Of a stretch of DNA of 42,001 bases, positions 8,725 to 17,114 are shown in pieces; position 1 is the first letter of the stretch; the number at the start of each line of letters is the position of its first letter. The stretch spans positions 1 through 42,001 of the forward strand of contig NZ_LDTB01000033.1 in NCBI RefSeq assembly GCF_001476895.1, read 5' to 3'. Both the position numbers and the translations under genes were made by a program. Under the pieces are notes generated by a model. That model was not told where the DNA came from. It ran no database searches and was given only the letters and a program-made list of their open reading frames with translations. Source of the stretch: Sphingomonas endophytica (GTDB lineage: Bacteria; Pseudomonadota; Alphaproteobacteria; Sphingomonadales; Sphingomonadaceae).

Positions 8725-8845
8725 CATGTCGCCGAAACCCAGTGACGTGAGCGGTTCCGCAACGGCTCAGGTCATGGAGTCCACGGCCATGGAATGCACC
8801 GCCATGGCCCGAACACGTCGCGAACTCCGCGAAACACGCTCCCGC

Positions 8846-8865
8846 GCTCCTGCGAACGCAGGAGC
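8846..8865. repeat. REP-like palindrome, copy 4
   Basis: GCTCCTGCG-AA-CGCAGGAGC is a perfect 9-bp stem with a 2-base loop, followed by ACGGGG. The CTGCGAA...GCAGG core resembles the palindromes at 1323 and 1428. Confidence 0.6.
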
Positions 8866-8968
8866 ACGGGGCAGCAATTCCCATCCGTCGTTGTCGTACG
8901 TGACGCTGGATCTTGGCGTGCGCCGAAACACGGCATCGACCCGGCGCCAGCGGAGGACTCGACCCCGC

Positions 8969-10222
8969 TCACCCGGTCGCGCGGTAACGTGGCGCCTTGT
9001 CGAAATCGGACGCACCGAACGGCCGATCGTAGAAGACGTAATCGTAATAGAAGGCGCGCAGCCGTCGATGAAACGCGCGGATACGGTCCTGATACGCGAG
9101 CTGGGCGGTCAGATCGGTGCCGGCCAGTCGGGTCAGCAGCGCCTGCACCCCGACCGACGGCAACACCCATCCGAGCGCATTGGCCGCCGCCGCGCGCCGC
9201 TCCAGCCCGGCGCGATAGGCGCGCACGCGCGCCGCCACGCTCTCGTCACCGTTCTGGTGAAACGCGAGATACCATTTGTAGTGGAAGGCCTCGGTCAGCG
9301 GCGGCGCGTCCGACCAGCGCCGATGGTTGGCATAGAAGCGCCGCATCGTCTCCTCGCGCGGGATTTCCCACGCGCGGTGGACGTTCTCGCGCTGCGCCAG
9401 CGCGATCTGCGCGCCCTCGTCGACCGGGTTCGTCCGGTTGATGACCACGTTCGCCAGCGTCGGGATGATCAGCACCAGCACCAGCCATAGTGCCGCGAGC
9501 GTCGCGGCATTGGCGGTCGATCCGCGCCCGCGCGACGATACGAGTCCCGCCAGCCCGATCCAGAAGAGCAGATACAGCGCCGCCACCACGACGATCAGGA
9601 TAATTGCGCCGATCGCGACACCGGACCATATCGCGCCGGCGAGGAACGGGATCGTCAGCGCGGCGGTGATCGCGACGAAGCGCACCATGGCGCGTCGCCA
9701 CCACAGCCGCCCCGCCCCCGGCATCGCCTCCAGCATCCGCGCCCGCCCCGCCTCGCACTCGCCGGAGCGCAGGTCGTGGAACAGCGCGATCGTGAACAGC
9801 GGAGCCAGAAACACCAGCACGAACGCGAAGTCGAACCGGCCGGGCAGCGCCAGTTCGGGGTTGAAGGTGTCGCCGTCGTAGATCTGCGCCTCGATCCCCA
9901 GCGCGCGGACCCGCAGGATATAGGGCGCGACGTCCCGCATCCCGATTGCGGCGAAGGCCAGCGGCGACGGCGCGTCCCAGGTCGGGTGGAAGCTGTAATA
10001 GGCCGCCTGTCCGCCATCCTTGCTGCGATCGACGAACGCCCGCACCGCCGCGATGTCCTCCGCCTGTGCCGGCGCGATGGCGGCGATCGCCCCGCGCTGC
10101 CGCGCGATCTCGGCCATGCCCGCCGCGACCGCCGCCGCGCTGAGGATCGCCAGCAGGGCCAGCGCCGCCGCCGCCCAGCGCGACCGGAGCAGCAGTTGCG
10201 CCTCGTGCATCCACAGCGGCAT
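8969..10222 (-). CDS. DUF3526-type ABC transporter permease, second subunit
   Basis: From the ATG at 10222 the protein has 417 residues. A first membrane helix (RWAAAALALLAILSAAAVAAGM) is followed by a large extracytoplasmic domain. Four or five helices lie in the middle (FVLVFLAPLFTIALF, VAIGAIILIVVVAALYLLFWIG, LAALWLVLVLIIP). The C-terminal part is soluble and rich in Arg and Tyr. This matches the DUF3526 / ABC-2 permease group, in which two unlike permeases pair with one ATPase, as in the NosFY type. The ATG overlaps the stop of the upstream permease as TGATG, a sign of translational coupling. The frame stays open upstream of 10222, but only inside the neighbour. The substrate is unknown. 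Confidence 0.85.
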   Translation of the reverse strand: MPLWMHEAQLLLRSRWAAAALALLAILSAAAVAAGMAEIARQRGAIAAIAPAQAEDIAAVRAFVDRSKDGGQAAYYSFHPTWDAPSPLAFAAIGMRDVAPYILRVRALGIEAQIYDGDTFNPELALPGRFDFAFVLVFLAPLFTIALFHDLRSGECEAGRARMLEAMPGAGRLWWRRAMVRFVAITAALTIPFLAGAIWSGVAIGAIILIVVVAALYLLFWIGLAGLVSSRGRGSTANAATLAALWLVLVLIIPTLANVVINRTNPVDEGAQIALAQRENVHRAWEIPREETMRRFYANHRRWSDAPPLTEAFHYKWYLAFHQNGDESVAARVRAYRAGLERRAAAANALGWVLPSVGVQALLTRLAGTDLTAQLAYQDRIRAFHRRLRAFYYDYVFYDRPFGASDFDKAPRYRATG

Positions 10223-11658
10223 CACTTCGCTCCCAACCGTCGCGTCGCGGCCGTCAGCATCAGCGTCGCCGCAACCAGCCAGCCGGCGATGATTGCCAGT
10301 CCCTGCAGCCCGGCCGCCACCAGCGTAGCCGGCGTCGGTGGCGTGAACGTGAAGACTGGCATCCGCTGCCAATGATCGGCGCCGATCCGCTTCCGGCGAT
10401 CGGCACCGGCATCCACCGCTGTGTCGTCGGCATAGCTCACCTGATCGGCCTGGAGCTGGTTGAGCCGCTGGACCAGGTCGTAGCGGTAGCGCTCCGCCTG
10501 TTCGAGAAAACGCTGATGCCCCCCGAAATCGGTACCCGCCGACGCCATCGACACCTGTCGCAACGCGATCGTGGGACTGAGCAGACCGAAGCCCAGCACC
10601 ATGCGGTTCTGCGCGGCGTGCGCGGCATAACTCTCCCGCGCATAGCGATCGAACAGGCGGGATGTGATCGCCTCGCCCTCGATCGCCAGCAATCCCTTAT
10701 AGTTGACGGGCAGATCCTCGACGCGCGTCACGCCGTAGCGGCGCAGTACGTCGGCCTTGAACCGCGCGAAGTGCGGATCATCGGGATTGTGGCTGTCGCC
10801 CAGCCAGCGCAGGTCGCGCGCGATCGCGACATCAGTCTGCAAGCGATTGGCAAGTGGGTAGATTTGCCCCGCCACGTCCGGGGCGACGCGGGGAAGCAGG
10901 ACGACCGTCACCGCCCAGATCGCGAGCAGCGCCAGCAACGCGTCCCTCCGCCGCCGCACCAGTGTCGAAACCAAGGTGATCGCCACCGACCACAGCGCCA
11001 GATACGCGCCATAAGCGATGATAATCAAGGCGATAGGACCTATAGACGCGCCGGGCTGTCCGGCGATCAGCGCAAAGCCGATCATCGCGGGCACACCGAC
11101 CACCCCCGCCACCAGCCCCAGCGCGGCGAGCTTGCCGAGCACGATCGACCATGCCGCCGCGCCCTGCAACAGCAGCGGACGTAACGTGCCGCGCTCGGTC
11201 TCGCGCGCGACCGCGCCATAGCCGAGGAAGATCAGCAGCAACGGCACTGCCGCCTGCAGGACGAACGCCGGCGTCAGCTGGCCGAAGCGGACGAGCAGCG
11301 AACTCTGTAGCACATCACCGAAATTGCTGGTGTTCTGCCGATGCCCCTCAAGGAACATGGTGTTGCCGGTAAACGGATCGACCCCGGGATCGAACGCCGC
11401 CAGCGGGCTCAGCGGCCGGAAGATGAAATGCCCATAGTGGACGACGCGGTGCGGATGCCGGTCCGGCTGTGCCTCGAACGCGGCATTCGCCGCGCGTTGA
11501 TGGCGCGCGCGCGTCTCGGCGATGCCCTGCTGATGCGTCCAGGCCGTCGCCACCGCGACGACGGTCAGCAGCAACAGCAGCAATACCGCCGTCACCGCGA
11601 CGTGGTTGCGCCGCATCAGCCGGAGTTCGTCGCGCGCGATCAACGTCATCGCGCTCAT
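10222..11658 (-). CDS. DUF3526-type ABC transporter permease, first subunit
   Basis: The 478-residue protein has an N-terminal helix (VAVTAVLLLLLLTVVAVATAW), a large soluble loop to about residue 130, then a cluster of helices (FVLQAAVPLLLIFLGYGAVA, LAALGLVAGVVGVPAMIGFAL, YGAYLALWSVAITL, LLALLAIWAVTVVLL). A second soluble region and a final helix near the C-terminus follow. It retains the ABC-2 signature stretch ARETERGTLRPLLLQGA that contacts the ATPase. Its ATG overlaps the ATPase stop by four bases (ATGA), and its own stop overlaps the next permease. The three genes are therefore one coupled operon and probably form one complex in the inner membrane. Export or outer-membrane-linked maturation is a guess; no cargo gene is present. 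Confidence 0.85.
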   Translation of the reverse strand: MSAMTLIARDELRLMRRNHVAVTAVLLLLLLTVVAVATAWTHQQGIAETRARHQRAANAAFEAQPDRHPHRVVHYGHFIFRPLSPLAAFDPGVDPFTGNTMFLEGHRQNTSNFGDVLQSSLLVRFGQLTPAFVLQAAVPLLLIFLGYGAVARETERGTLRPLLLQGAAAWSIVLGKLAALGLVAGVVGVPAMIGFALIAGQPGASIGPIALIIIAYGAYLALWSVAITLVSTLVRRRRDALLALLAIWAVTVVLLPRVAPDVAGQIYPLANRLQTDVAIARDLRWLGDSHNPDDPHFARFKADVLRRYGVTRVEDLPVNYKGLLAIEGEAITSRLFDRYARESYAAHAAQNRMVLGFGLLSPTIALRQVSMASAGTDFGGHQRFLEQAERYRYDLVQRLNQLQADQVSYADDTAVDAGADRRKRIGADHWQRMPVFTFTPPTPATLVAAGLQGLAIIAGWLVAATLMLTAATRRLGAK

Positions 11659-12380
11659 GCGGCGCGCGCCCGCTCGCCGAAACGCGCGCGCAGCGCGCGA
11701 ATGTCGAACCGCTCCGTACCGGTCGCCGCCACCTCCTCGACGATCCGCCCGCGTTCGAGGAAGCCGATCCGGTCGGCGACATCGACGGCGGACAACAGGT
11801 CGTGCGTCACCATCAGCACGGCGGTGTTGCGGACACGGATCGCGTGGAGAAGCGCGTTGAAGTCCGCGGTCGCTTGCGGATCAAGCCCGGAAGTAGGCTC
11901 GTCGAGCAACAATACCGGCACCTCGCGCAGCCAGGCGACCGCGATCGCCACTTTCTGACGCATTCCCTTGGAAAAGCCGCTCAACCGTGCATCCCAGGCG
12001 CGCTCCTGCAAGCCCGCCGCCGCGAACGCGTCCAGGATCGCGGCCCGCGACGGGCGGTTGCCCGACAGTGCCAGCAGATAGGACGCGTTCTCGACAGCCG
12101 TGAGATGATCGTACAGCGCGACATTTTCCGGCAGGTAGGCGGTCCGGCCTCGCGCATGATCGGGCTCGACGCCAGGATCGACTCCGCACACCGTGACCCG
12201 GCCGTCGTTGGGTCGGACAAACCCGAGGAGAAGCGACAAAGTGGTGGATTTGCCCGCGCCGTTCCCGCCAAGCAACGCGGTGATGCTGCCCGCCGGTACC
12301 GCGATCGACAGACCGTCAAGGACGCGGTGCGAACCGTAGGACATCGACACATCCTCGATCAGGATGGGATGGGATGACAA
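11655..12380 (-). CDS. ABC transporter ATP-binding protein
   Basis: The 241-residue ATPase shows Walker A GGNGAGKST, the signature LSGFSKGMRQK (slightly divergent from LSGGQ), Walker B VLLLDEPTSGLDP and the switch histidine in VTHD. It energises the two DUF3526 permeases encoded directly downstream. The predicted start is a TTG at 12380 preceded by GGAG at a spacing of about nine bases; no better ATG or GTG fits the N-terminus (MSSHPILIEDVSMSYG). It is the first gene of the operon, so expression should be set in the short gap before it. It is convergent with TonB receptor 1 and follows the LacI-type gene in the same direction. Confidence 0.9.
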   Translation of the reverse strand: MSSHPILIEDVSMSYGSHRVLDGLSIAVPAGSITALLGGNGAGKSTTLSLLLGFVRPNDGRVTVCGVDPGVEPDHARGRTAYLPENVALYDHLTAVENASYLLALSGNRPSRAAILDAFAAAGLQERAWDARLSGFSKGMRQKVAIAVAWLREVPVLLLDEPTSGLDPQATADFNALLHAIRVRNTAVLMVTHDLLSAVDVADRIGFLERGRIVEEVAATGTERFDIRALRARFGERARAA

Positions 12381-12471
12381 AAGGGGGCTCCATCGACAAT
12401 TTCATGCGCTGGTTTGCCGAAAATCGTCAACGGATACAAGATATCATATCGGGAGAGCGTCTTCGTCGAGC
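12381..12471 (-). promoter_or_regulatory. Control region before the ABC operon
   Basis: This 91-base gap separates the stop of the LacI-type gene from the first codon of the ABC operon. It is AT-rich for the window. It holds a perfect palindrome GATAT-C-ATATC (12440-12450) and, on the minus strand, a TTGACG about 55 bases before the start codon. A weak -10 (CATGAA) lies 18 bases after the TTGACG. An independent promoter here is likely, but its exact position is not certain. Confidence 0.35.
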
Positions 12472-13524
12472 TTACAGTCGGCCCGCTCGATCCCCCTCCA
12501 GTCGTGCAGCGCGATGGCTGTCACGCAGCCGTAGTTCCATCGGCCAGCGCCGTTGCAGCGGCGCGCGCGTGCCGCTGTCGCGGTCGGCGAGGATCGCGAC
12601 CAGTTCCTCCGCCAGCGCCAGCCCGAGCGCGTTGAGATCCAGCGTGAAACAGGTCAGGTCGGGGGAAAGTGCCCGGCAGGTCGGATTGTCGCGCAGCCCG
12701 ATCACCGCGATGTCGCGCCCCGGTTCGCATCCCAGACCGCGCAGCGCGCGATAGGCGCCGACCGGCGCGGTCTCGCCCATCAGCAGCAGCGCGGTGGGCG
12801 GCGGGATCAACGCCATCAGCGCGCGGGTCGCGAGTTCACCATCCTGCTCGTCGGAATCGCCGTGATGGATCAGCGCCTCGTCGATCGGCAATCCGGCGCT
12901 GACCAGCGCGGCGCGATATTCCGCCACCACGACATGGCTGTTGTTGATCGTCACCGGGGGCGCGATCAACCCGATGCGCCGATGACCGTCCGCCAGCAAC
13001 AGCGCCAGCGCACGCGCCACGACCCCCTCGAAATCGAGATCGATCCACGCATAGTCAGTCGCGGAAGCGGTGCGGCCGAGTGCGACGAACGGGATGTCCC
13101 GCTCGATCAGCAATGCGATTCGCGCATCCTCATGCTGCGTCCCGGACAGCAGCCAGCCATCGACGGTGCCGCGCGCGATATGCCGCCGCAGGAAGGTGTC
13201 GCCGTCCTCGCCCTTGCGCGCCAGCAGGATCACCAGGTCCAGTCCGTGCGCGAACAACCCCGCCTGGACCCCTTCCAGCAGCGCCATGAAGAACGGATCG
13301 CCGTGCAGCGCGCTGTCATGCTCCAGCGTCAGCATGAAGCCGATCGTCCCCGTCCGTCCGATACGCAGCGAGCGACCGAACTGATTGGCGATATAGCCGA
13401 ACTGCGCCGCCGCCTCCAGGACGCGCTGGCGGGTCGCGGGGCTGACGTCCTTTCGATCGTTCAACGCGCGCGACACGGTGCCGATCGACAAGCCGAGGCG
13501 CCCGGCTAGGGTCCGGATATCCAT
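12472..13524 (-). CDS. LacI-family transcriptional regulator
   Basis: From the ATG at 13524 the protein has 350 residues. The N-terminal helix-turn-helix and hinge helix are classical: TLAGRLGLSIGTVSRALND, then KDVSPATRQRVLEAAAQFGYIAN. The rest is a periplasmic-binding-protein-like sensor (GTIGFMLTLEHDSALHGDPFF, VDGWLLSGT, AVIGLRDNPTCRALSPDLTC). LacI proteins bind a palindromic operator as dimers and release it, or occasionally hold it, on binding a sugar. The gene diverges from the GH31/symporter/GH-A/TonB-receptor set, and a matching operator lies in the gap, so it very probably controls that set. The inducer is presumably a product of the imported glycan (inference). The frame continues upstream of 13524 only as a shadow. 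Confidence 0.9.
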   Translation of the reverse strand: MDIRTLAGRLGLSIGTVSRALNDRKDVSPATRQRVLEAAAQFGYIANQFGRSLRIGRTGTIGFMLTLEHDSALHGDPFFMALLEGVQAGLFAHGLDLVILLARKGEDGDTFLRRHIARGTVDGWLLSGTQHEDARIALLIERDIPFVALGRTASATDYAWIDLDFEGVVARALALLLADGHRRIGLIAPPVTINNSHVVVAEYRAALVSAGLPIDEALIHHGDSDEQDGELATRALMALIPPPTALLLMGETAPVGAYRALRGLGCEPGRDIAVIGLRDNPTCRALSPDLTCFTLDLNALGLALAEELVAILADRDSGTRAPLQRRWPMELRLRDSHRAARLEGDRAGRL

Positions 13525-13564
13525 GGCGGTGTGATCGCGTTCGCATGGCGGCGGCGCAAGGGGG

Positions 13565-13612
13565 TTGACAGCGACCCATGCTGACCGCACACATCCGGAA
13601 ACGTTTACGGTC
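13565..13612 (+). promoter_or_regulatory. LacI-type operator and promoter of the glycan locus
   Basis: A consensus -35, TTGACA, lies at 13565-13570. The region 17 bases downstream (about 13588-13594, CACACAT) is a poor -10. Next comes the palindrome CCGGAAACGTTTACGG (13595-13610), with AAACGTTT at its centre and seven of eight pairs matching. The central CG flanked by AAA/TTT is typical of LacI/GalR operators. Placed at the expected transcription start, it would block initiation when bound. The weak -10 could also suit activation under some conditions. Confidence 0.7.
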
Positions 13613-13648
13613 CCGGGCTCACCGGGCGTTTGGGGAGGTTGGTGAAGC

Positions 13649-15697
13649 GTGGACACGCTGACACTGGAAGCGCGCACGATCACCTGGCGCTATGATGGCG
13701 ACTGGGTACGGATCGAGGCGCATGGCCCCGATGGCTTGCGGCTCCGCGCCTCCACCTACGCACCCCGTGCCGACGCGACCGGCGCGCTCATCGATCTCCC
13801 CGCCACCGACGCGGTAGTGACGCGCGACGGCCCGGTTGCCCGGATCACCAATGGCCGGATCACCGGCGAGATCGACCTTCAGGGGCGCGTCCGCTTTCTC
13901 GACGGCGATGGCCGCATCCTCCTTGAGGAGAAATGGCGGCAGCGCGACACGGTGACGAAGTTCTGGACGGTCGGCAGCGAGACGGTCGATACGATCAGCG
14001 CGCTGGGATTGTCCGGACGCGAGTTCAAGCCGCTACCCGGCGGTGCGGCGCGGATCACGGTGCGGTTCGAGGCGAAACACGCCGAACGGCTGTACGGCAT
14101 GGGCCAGTACCAGCAGCCGAACCTCGACCTCGCCGGCTGCATCCTCGAACTGGCGCAGCGCAACTCGCAGGCGAGCGTGCCGTTCGTCGTGTCGAACCAC
14201 GGCTATGGCTTTCTTTGGAACAGCCCCGCGATCGGAGAGGCGTGCTTCGCGGCCAACGGCACCGTCTGGACCTCGCACGCCGCGCACGAGATCGATTACT
14301 GGATCACCGCCGGAGCGACACCGGCGGCGATCCTTCGCAACTATGCCCGCGTCACCGGCACCGCGCCGATGATGCCGGACTTCGCGCTGGGCCTCTGGCA
14401 AAGCAAGCTGCGATATCGGACGCAGGATGAACTGCTGTCGGTGGCGCGCGCCTATCGCGATCGCGGCATTCCGCTTTCGGTGATCGTCGCCGACTTCTTC
14501 CACTGGCCGGTGCAGGGCGACTGGCGGTTCGACCCGCGCGAATGGCCCGATCCCGCCGCGATGTGCGCCGAGTTGCAGGCGATGGGCACCGAATTGCTGG
14601 TGTCGGTGTGGCCGACCGTCGATCCTCGTTCGGAGAATTACCCCGCGCTTGCCGAGAAAGGCTATCTGGTCCGCGCGAACCGCGGCGTCGACGTGCAGCA
14701 GGAATTTCTGGGCAACACGCGCTTCATCGACGTGACGCATCCGGGCGCGCGCGACTTTCTGTGGCAGACCCTGAAGCGCAACTACCGCGATCAGGGGGTG
14801 CGGTTGTTCTGGCTGGACGAGGCGGAGCCGGAATATGGCGCCTATGATTTCGACAATTACCGCTATCACGCCGGTCAGGTGCTGGCGGTCGGCAACGCCT
14901 ATCCGCTCCACTATGCGCAGGCGCTGCACGACGGGCTGAGCGCCGAGGGCGAGACGGAGATCGTCAGCCTTGTCCGTTGCGCGTGGGCGGGCAGCCAGCG
15001 CTATGGCGCGCTCGTCTGGTCGGGCGACATCCACAGCTCGTTCACCGCCATGCGCAACCAGTTGAGCGCCGGGTTGAACATGGCGATGGCCGGCATCCCG
15101 TGGTGGACGACCGATATCGGCGGCTTCCACGGGGGTGATGTCGAGGATCCGGCGTTCCACGAACTGGTGATCCGATGGTTCCAATGGGCGGTGTTCACGC
15201 CCGTTCTGCGGATGCACGGCCACCGCGACCCGATCACCCCACCCGCCGAGCCGTTCCGCGACGGCGTCGCGCAATGCGACACGGGGGCGGGCAACGAACT
15301 CTGGAGCTTCGGCGAGGACGTGTTCACGATCCTTCGCCGCTTCGCTGCCTTGCGCGAGCGGTTGCGCCCCTATGTCGCGGGGCTGATGCGCGCCGCGCAC
15401 GAGGCGGGCGATCCGTTGATGCGCCCGATGTTCTACGACTTCCCCGAACAGCCGCGAAGCTGGGAGGTCGACGATCAATATATGTTCGGCCCCGACCTGC
15501 TGGTCGCGCCGATCGTCGCGGCGGATGTGGCGGCACGCGATATATGGTTGCCGACCGGGACATGGGTCGATGCCTGGGCCGGCAGCGCGATCAGCGGCGG
15601 CCGCACAATCCGATGCGATACTCCGATCGACCGGATACCCGTCTTCGTCCGGGCCGGTGCGTCGGTCGCCGCCGCCTTCGCGGAGCCGGACGCATGA
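13649..15697 (+). CDS. Glycoside hydrolase family 31 (alpha-glucosidase/alpha-xylosidase type)
   Basis: The 682-residue enzyme has the GH31 layout: an N-terminal beta-sandwich, a TIM barrel from about residue 240 and C-terminal beta domains. The barrel shows DFFHWPVQGDWRFDPREWPDP, the nucleophile region LFWLDEAEPEYG (D390) and the acid/base region VWSGDIHSS (D460). WWTTDIGGFHGG and FTPVLRMHGHRDP follow. It should cleave terminal alpha-linked glucose or xylose with retention. No signal peptide is present, so it acts in the cytosol on imported oligosaccharides. The start is a GTG with GGGGAGG upstream. The next gene, a GPH symporter, overlaps it as ATGA. The layout recalls the E. coli yicJI pair (symporter and alpha-xylosidase), but the exact linkage cannot be decided here. 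Confidence 0.92.
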   Translation: MDTLTLEARTITWRYDGDWVRIEAHGPDGLRLRASTYAPRADATGALIDLPATDAVVTRDGPVARITNGRITGEIDLQGRVRFLDGDGRILLEEKWRQRDTVTKFWTVGSETVDTISALGLSGREFKPLPGGAARITVRFEAKHAERLYGMGQYQQPNLDLAGCILELAQRNSQASVPFVVSNHGYGFLWNSPAIGEACFAANGTVWTSHAAHEIDYWITAGATPAAILRNYARVTGTAPMMPDFALGLWQSKLRYRTQDELLSVARAYRDRGIPLSVIVADFFHWPVQGDWRFDPREWPDPAAMCAELQAMGTELLVSVWPTVDPRSENYPALAEKGYLVRANRGVDVQQEFLGNTRFIDVTHPGARDFLWQTLKRNYRDQGVRLFWLDEAEPEYGAYDFDNYRYHAGQVLAVGNAYPLHYAQALHDGLSAEGETEIVSLVRCAWAGSQRYGALVWSGDIHSSFTAMRNQLSAGLNMAMAGIPWWTTDIGGFHGGDVEDPAFHELVIRWFQWAVFTPVLRMHGHRDPITPPAEPFRDGVAQCDTGAGNELWSFGEDVFTILRRFAALRERLRPYVAGLMRAAHEAGDPLMRPMFYDFPEQPRSWEVDDQYMFGPDLLVAPIVAADVAARDIWLPTGTWVDAWAGSAISGGRTIRCDTPIDRIPVFVRAGASVAAAFAEPDA

Positions 15698-17082
15698 CGA
15701 CGATCGCGCAACAGGACGATGCCGCGCCGATCGTCACCGGCGCGGCGCCGGTCGGCCGCGTGCCGTTCAGGGAAAAGGTCGCCTATGGCTTCGGCGATGC
15801 CGGGGGCACGATCATCACCGGGCTGATCGCCAATTTCCTGACCTTCTACTACACCGACGTCTTCGGGATCGCGCCCGGCGTGGTCGGCATCCTGTTCCTG
15901 TCGCTGCGCATCTTCGATGCGGTGTCCGACCCGTTGATCGGGATCATGGCCGATCGCACGAAGACGCGCTGGGGGCAGTTCCGGCCCTATCTGTTGTGGA
16001 CGGCGATCCCGGTCGGGCTCAGCTGCTTCCTGACCTTCCAGTCGCCCGATCTGGGCGCGGACGGCAAGGTCGCCTATGCCGCGATCACCTACTTCCTGCT
16101 CGCTCTGTCCTATTCGCTCAACAACGTGCCCTATTGCGCGCTGGTGACGCGGATGACCGACAGCGCGGAGGAAGGCGTCGCGTGCCAGTCGGTGCGCTTC
16201 GCGATGGTGGCCATCGCCTCGTTCACCGTCTCGGTCGGCCTGCCGATCATGGTCCGCGGACTGGGCGGCGGCGACGTCGCGCGCGGCTATCGCGACGGGG
16301 TGGCGATCCTTGCGCTCGCGGCGGTCGCGATGTTCCTGATCTGCTTCCTGTTCGTGCGGGAACGCGTCGCCTTCGCCGGCGCCGAGCAACCGCCGCTGCG
16401 CACCGCGATCGCCAACACGCTGAAGAACGACCAGTTGCGGATCACCTTCGCGATGACGCTGCTCCTGATCGCGATCTTCAATACGAAGGGCGGCGCGGCG
16501 CTCTACTTCATCACCTATGTCCTGAAGGGCGGCACCACCTATCAGGCGTTCTTCTTCGGGATCGCGACGATCGGCGGATTCATCGGCTCGATCGTCGTCA
16601 CCGCCTTTACGCGCCGTTACGACGTGCGGACGATCTATATCTGGGTGAACCTGATCCTGGTCGCGGGACATTTCGCCGCCTTCTTCGTGCCCGGCGACTA
16701 TCCAACTGTGTGGCTGGGGCTGGTTGGCCTCTGCTGCATCGTGCTGGGCTGCACCCTGCCGCTGCACTTCACGCTGATCCAGCTCGCCGACCAATATGGC
16801 GAGTGGAAGCTGGGGATGCGCTCCTCCGGCATGAGCTTCGCGTTCAACCAGTTCTTCGTCAAATTGGCCTGGGCGGTCGCGGGCGCGCTGATCAGCGGCG
16901 TGCTCGTCCTCGTCTCCTACAAGGCGGGCGCGGGGAACCAGACCGCGCTGTCGCTGACCGGCATCCGTGCGCTGTCGACGATCGTGCCGGGGCTGATGCA
17001 CCTGCTGCTGGCGCTGACGATCAGCCGCCTGATCCTGAACCGCGCCACGATCGCGCGCATGAATGCGGAGCGTGCCGCATGA
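15694..17082 (+). CDS. GPH-family sugar:cation symporter (MFS)
   Basis: The 462-residue protein has twelve predicted membrane helices. It shows the family signature between helices 2 and 3: SLRIFDAVSDPLIGIMADRT followed by KTRWGQFRPYLLW. The second half repeats the pattern with GEWKLGMRSSGMSFAFNQF. Members of the glycoside-pentoside-hexuronide family carry sugars such as melibiose, isoprimeverose or lactose with Na+ or H+ through the inner membrane. The ATG at 15694 overlaps the GH31 stop, and the gene's own stop overlaps a possible ATG of the next gene at 17079, so translation is coupled along the operon. It probably imports the short oligosaccharide that GH31 then splits. Confidence 0.9.
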   Translation: MTTIAQQDDAAPIVTGAAPVGRVPFREKVAYGFGDAGGTIITGLIANFLTFYYTDVFGIAPGVVGILFLSLRIFDAVSDPLIGIMADRTKTRWGQFRPYLLWTAIPVGLSCFLTFQSPDLGADGKVAYAAITYFLLALSYSLNNVPYCALVTRMTDSAEEGVACQSVRFAMVAIASFTVSVGLPIMVRGLGGGDVARGYRDGVAILALAAVAMFLICFLFVRERVAFAGAEQPPLRTAIANTLKNDQLRITFAMTLLLIAIFNTKGGAALYFITYVLKGGTTYQAFFFGIATIGGFIGSIVVTAFTRRYDVRTIYIWVNLILVAGHFAAFFVPGDYPTVWLGLVGLCCIVLGCTLPLHFTLIQLADQYGEWKLGMRSSGMSFAFNQFFVKLAWAVAGALISGVLVLVSYKAGAGNQTALSLTGIRALSTIVPGLMHLLLALTISRLILNRATIARMNAERAA

Positions 17083-17114
17083 ACCCTGTCCCCTTCCTCC
17101 CGGAGCCCCGTCCG

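Larger units (their letters stand above)
8663..8968. other. Intergenic gap with two REP-like hairpins
   Basis: This 306-base gap between two convergent transcription units holds no convincing gene. It contains two strong GC palindromes, annotated separately, and dispersed repeats of CCATGG/CATGGC around 8775-8810. Neither hairpin is followed by a T-run, so intrinsic termination is not evident. The palindromes may stall transcription from both sides (inference). Confidence 0.6.

Noticed and set aside
8703..8865. The two hairpins as intrinsic terminators of the convergent units
   Set aside because: Neither is followed by a T-run on either strand. They fit a dispersed palindrome family better.
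5615..8884. 1089-codon frame on the minus strand opposite TonB receptor 1
   Set aside because: It is antisense to a gene with clear receptor motifs and shows the Arg/Asp/Ala-rich pattern of GC-driven shadow frames.
15525..17078. Continuous frame of more than 500 codons leading into the GH-A-like gene
   Set aside because: It is the out-of-frame shadow of GH31 and the symporter. Its composition (RRGRR-, GRHPVP-type) lacks folds, and the signal peptide at 17115 marks the true start.
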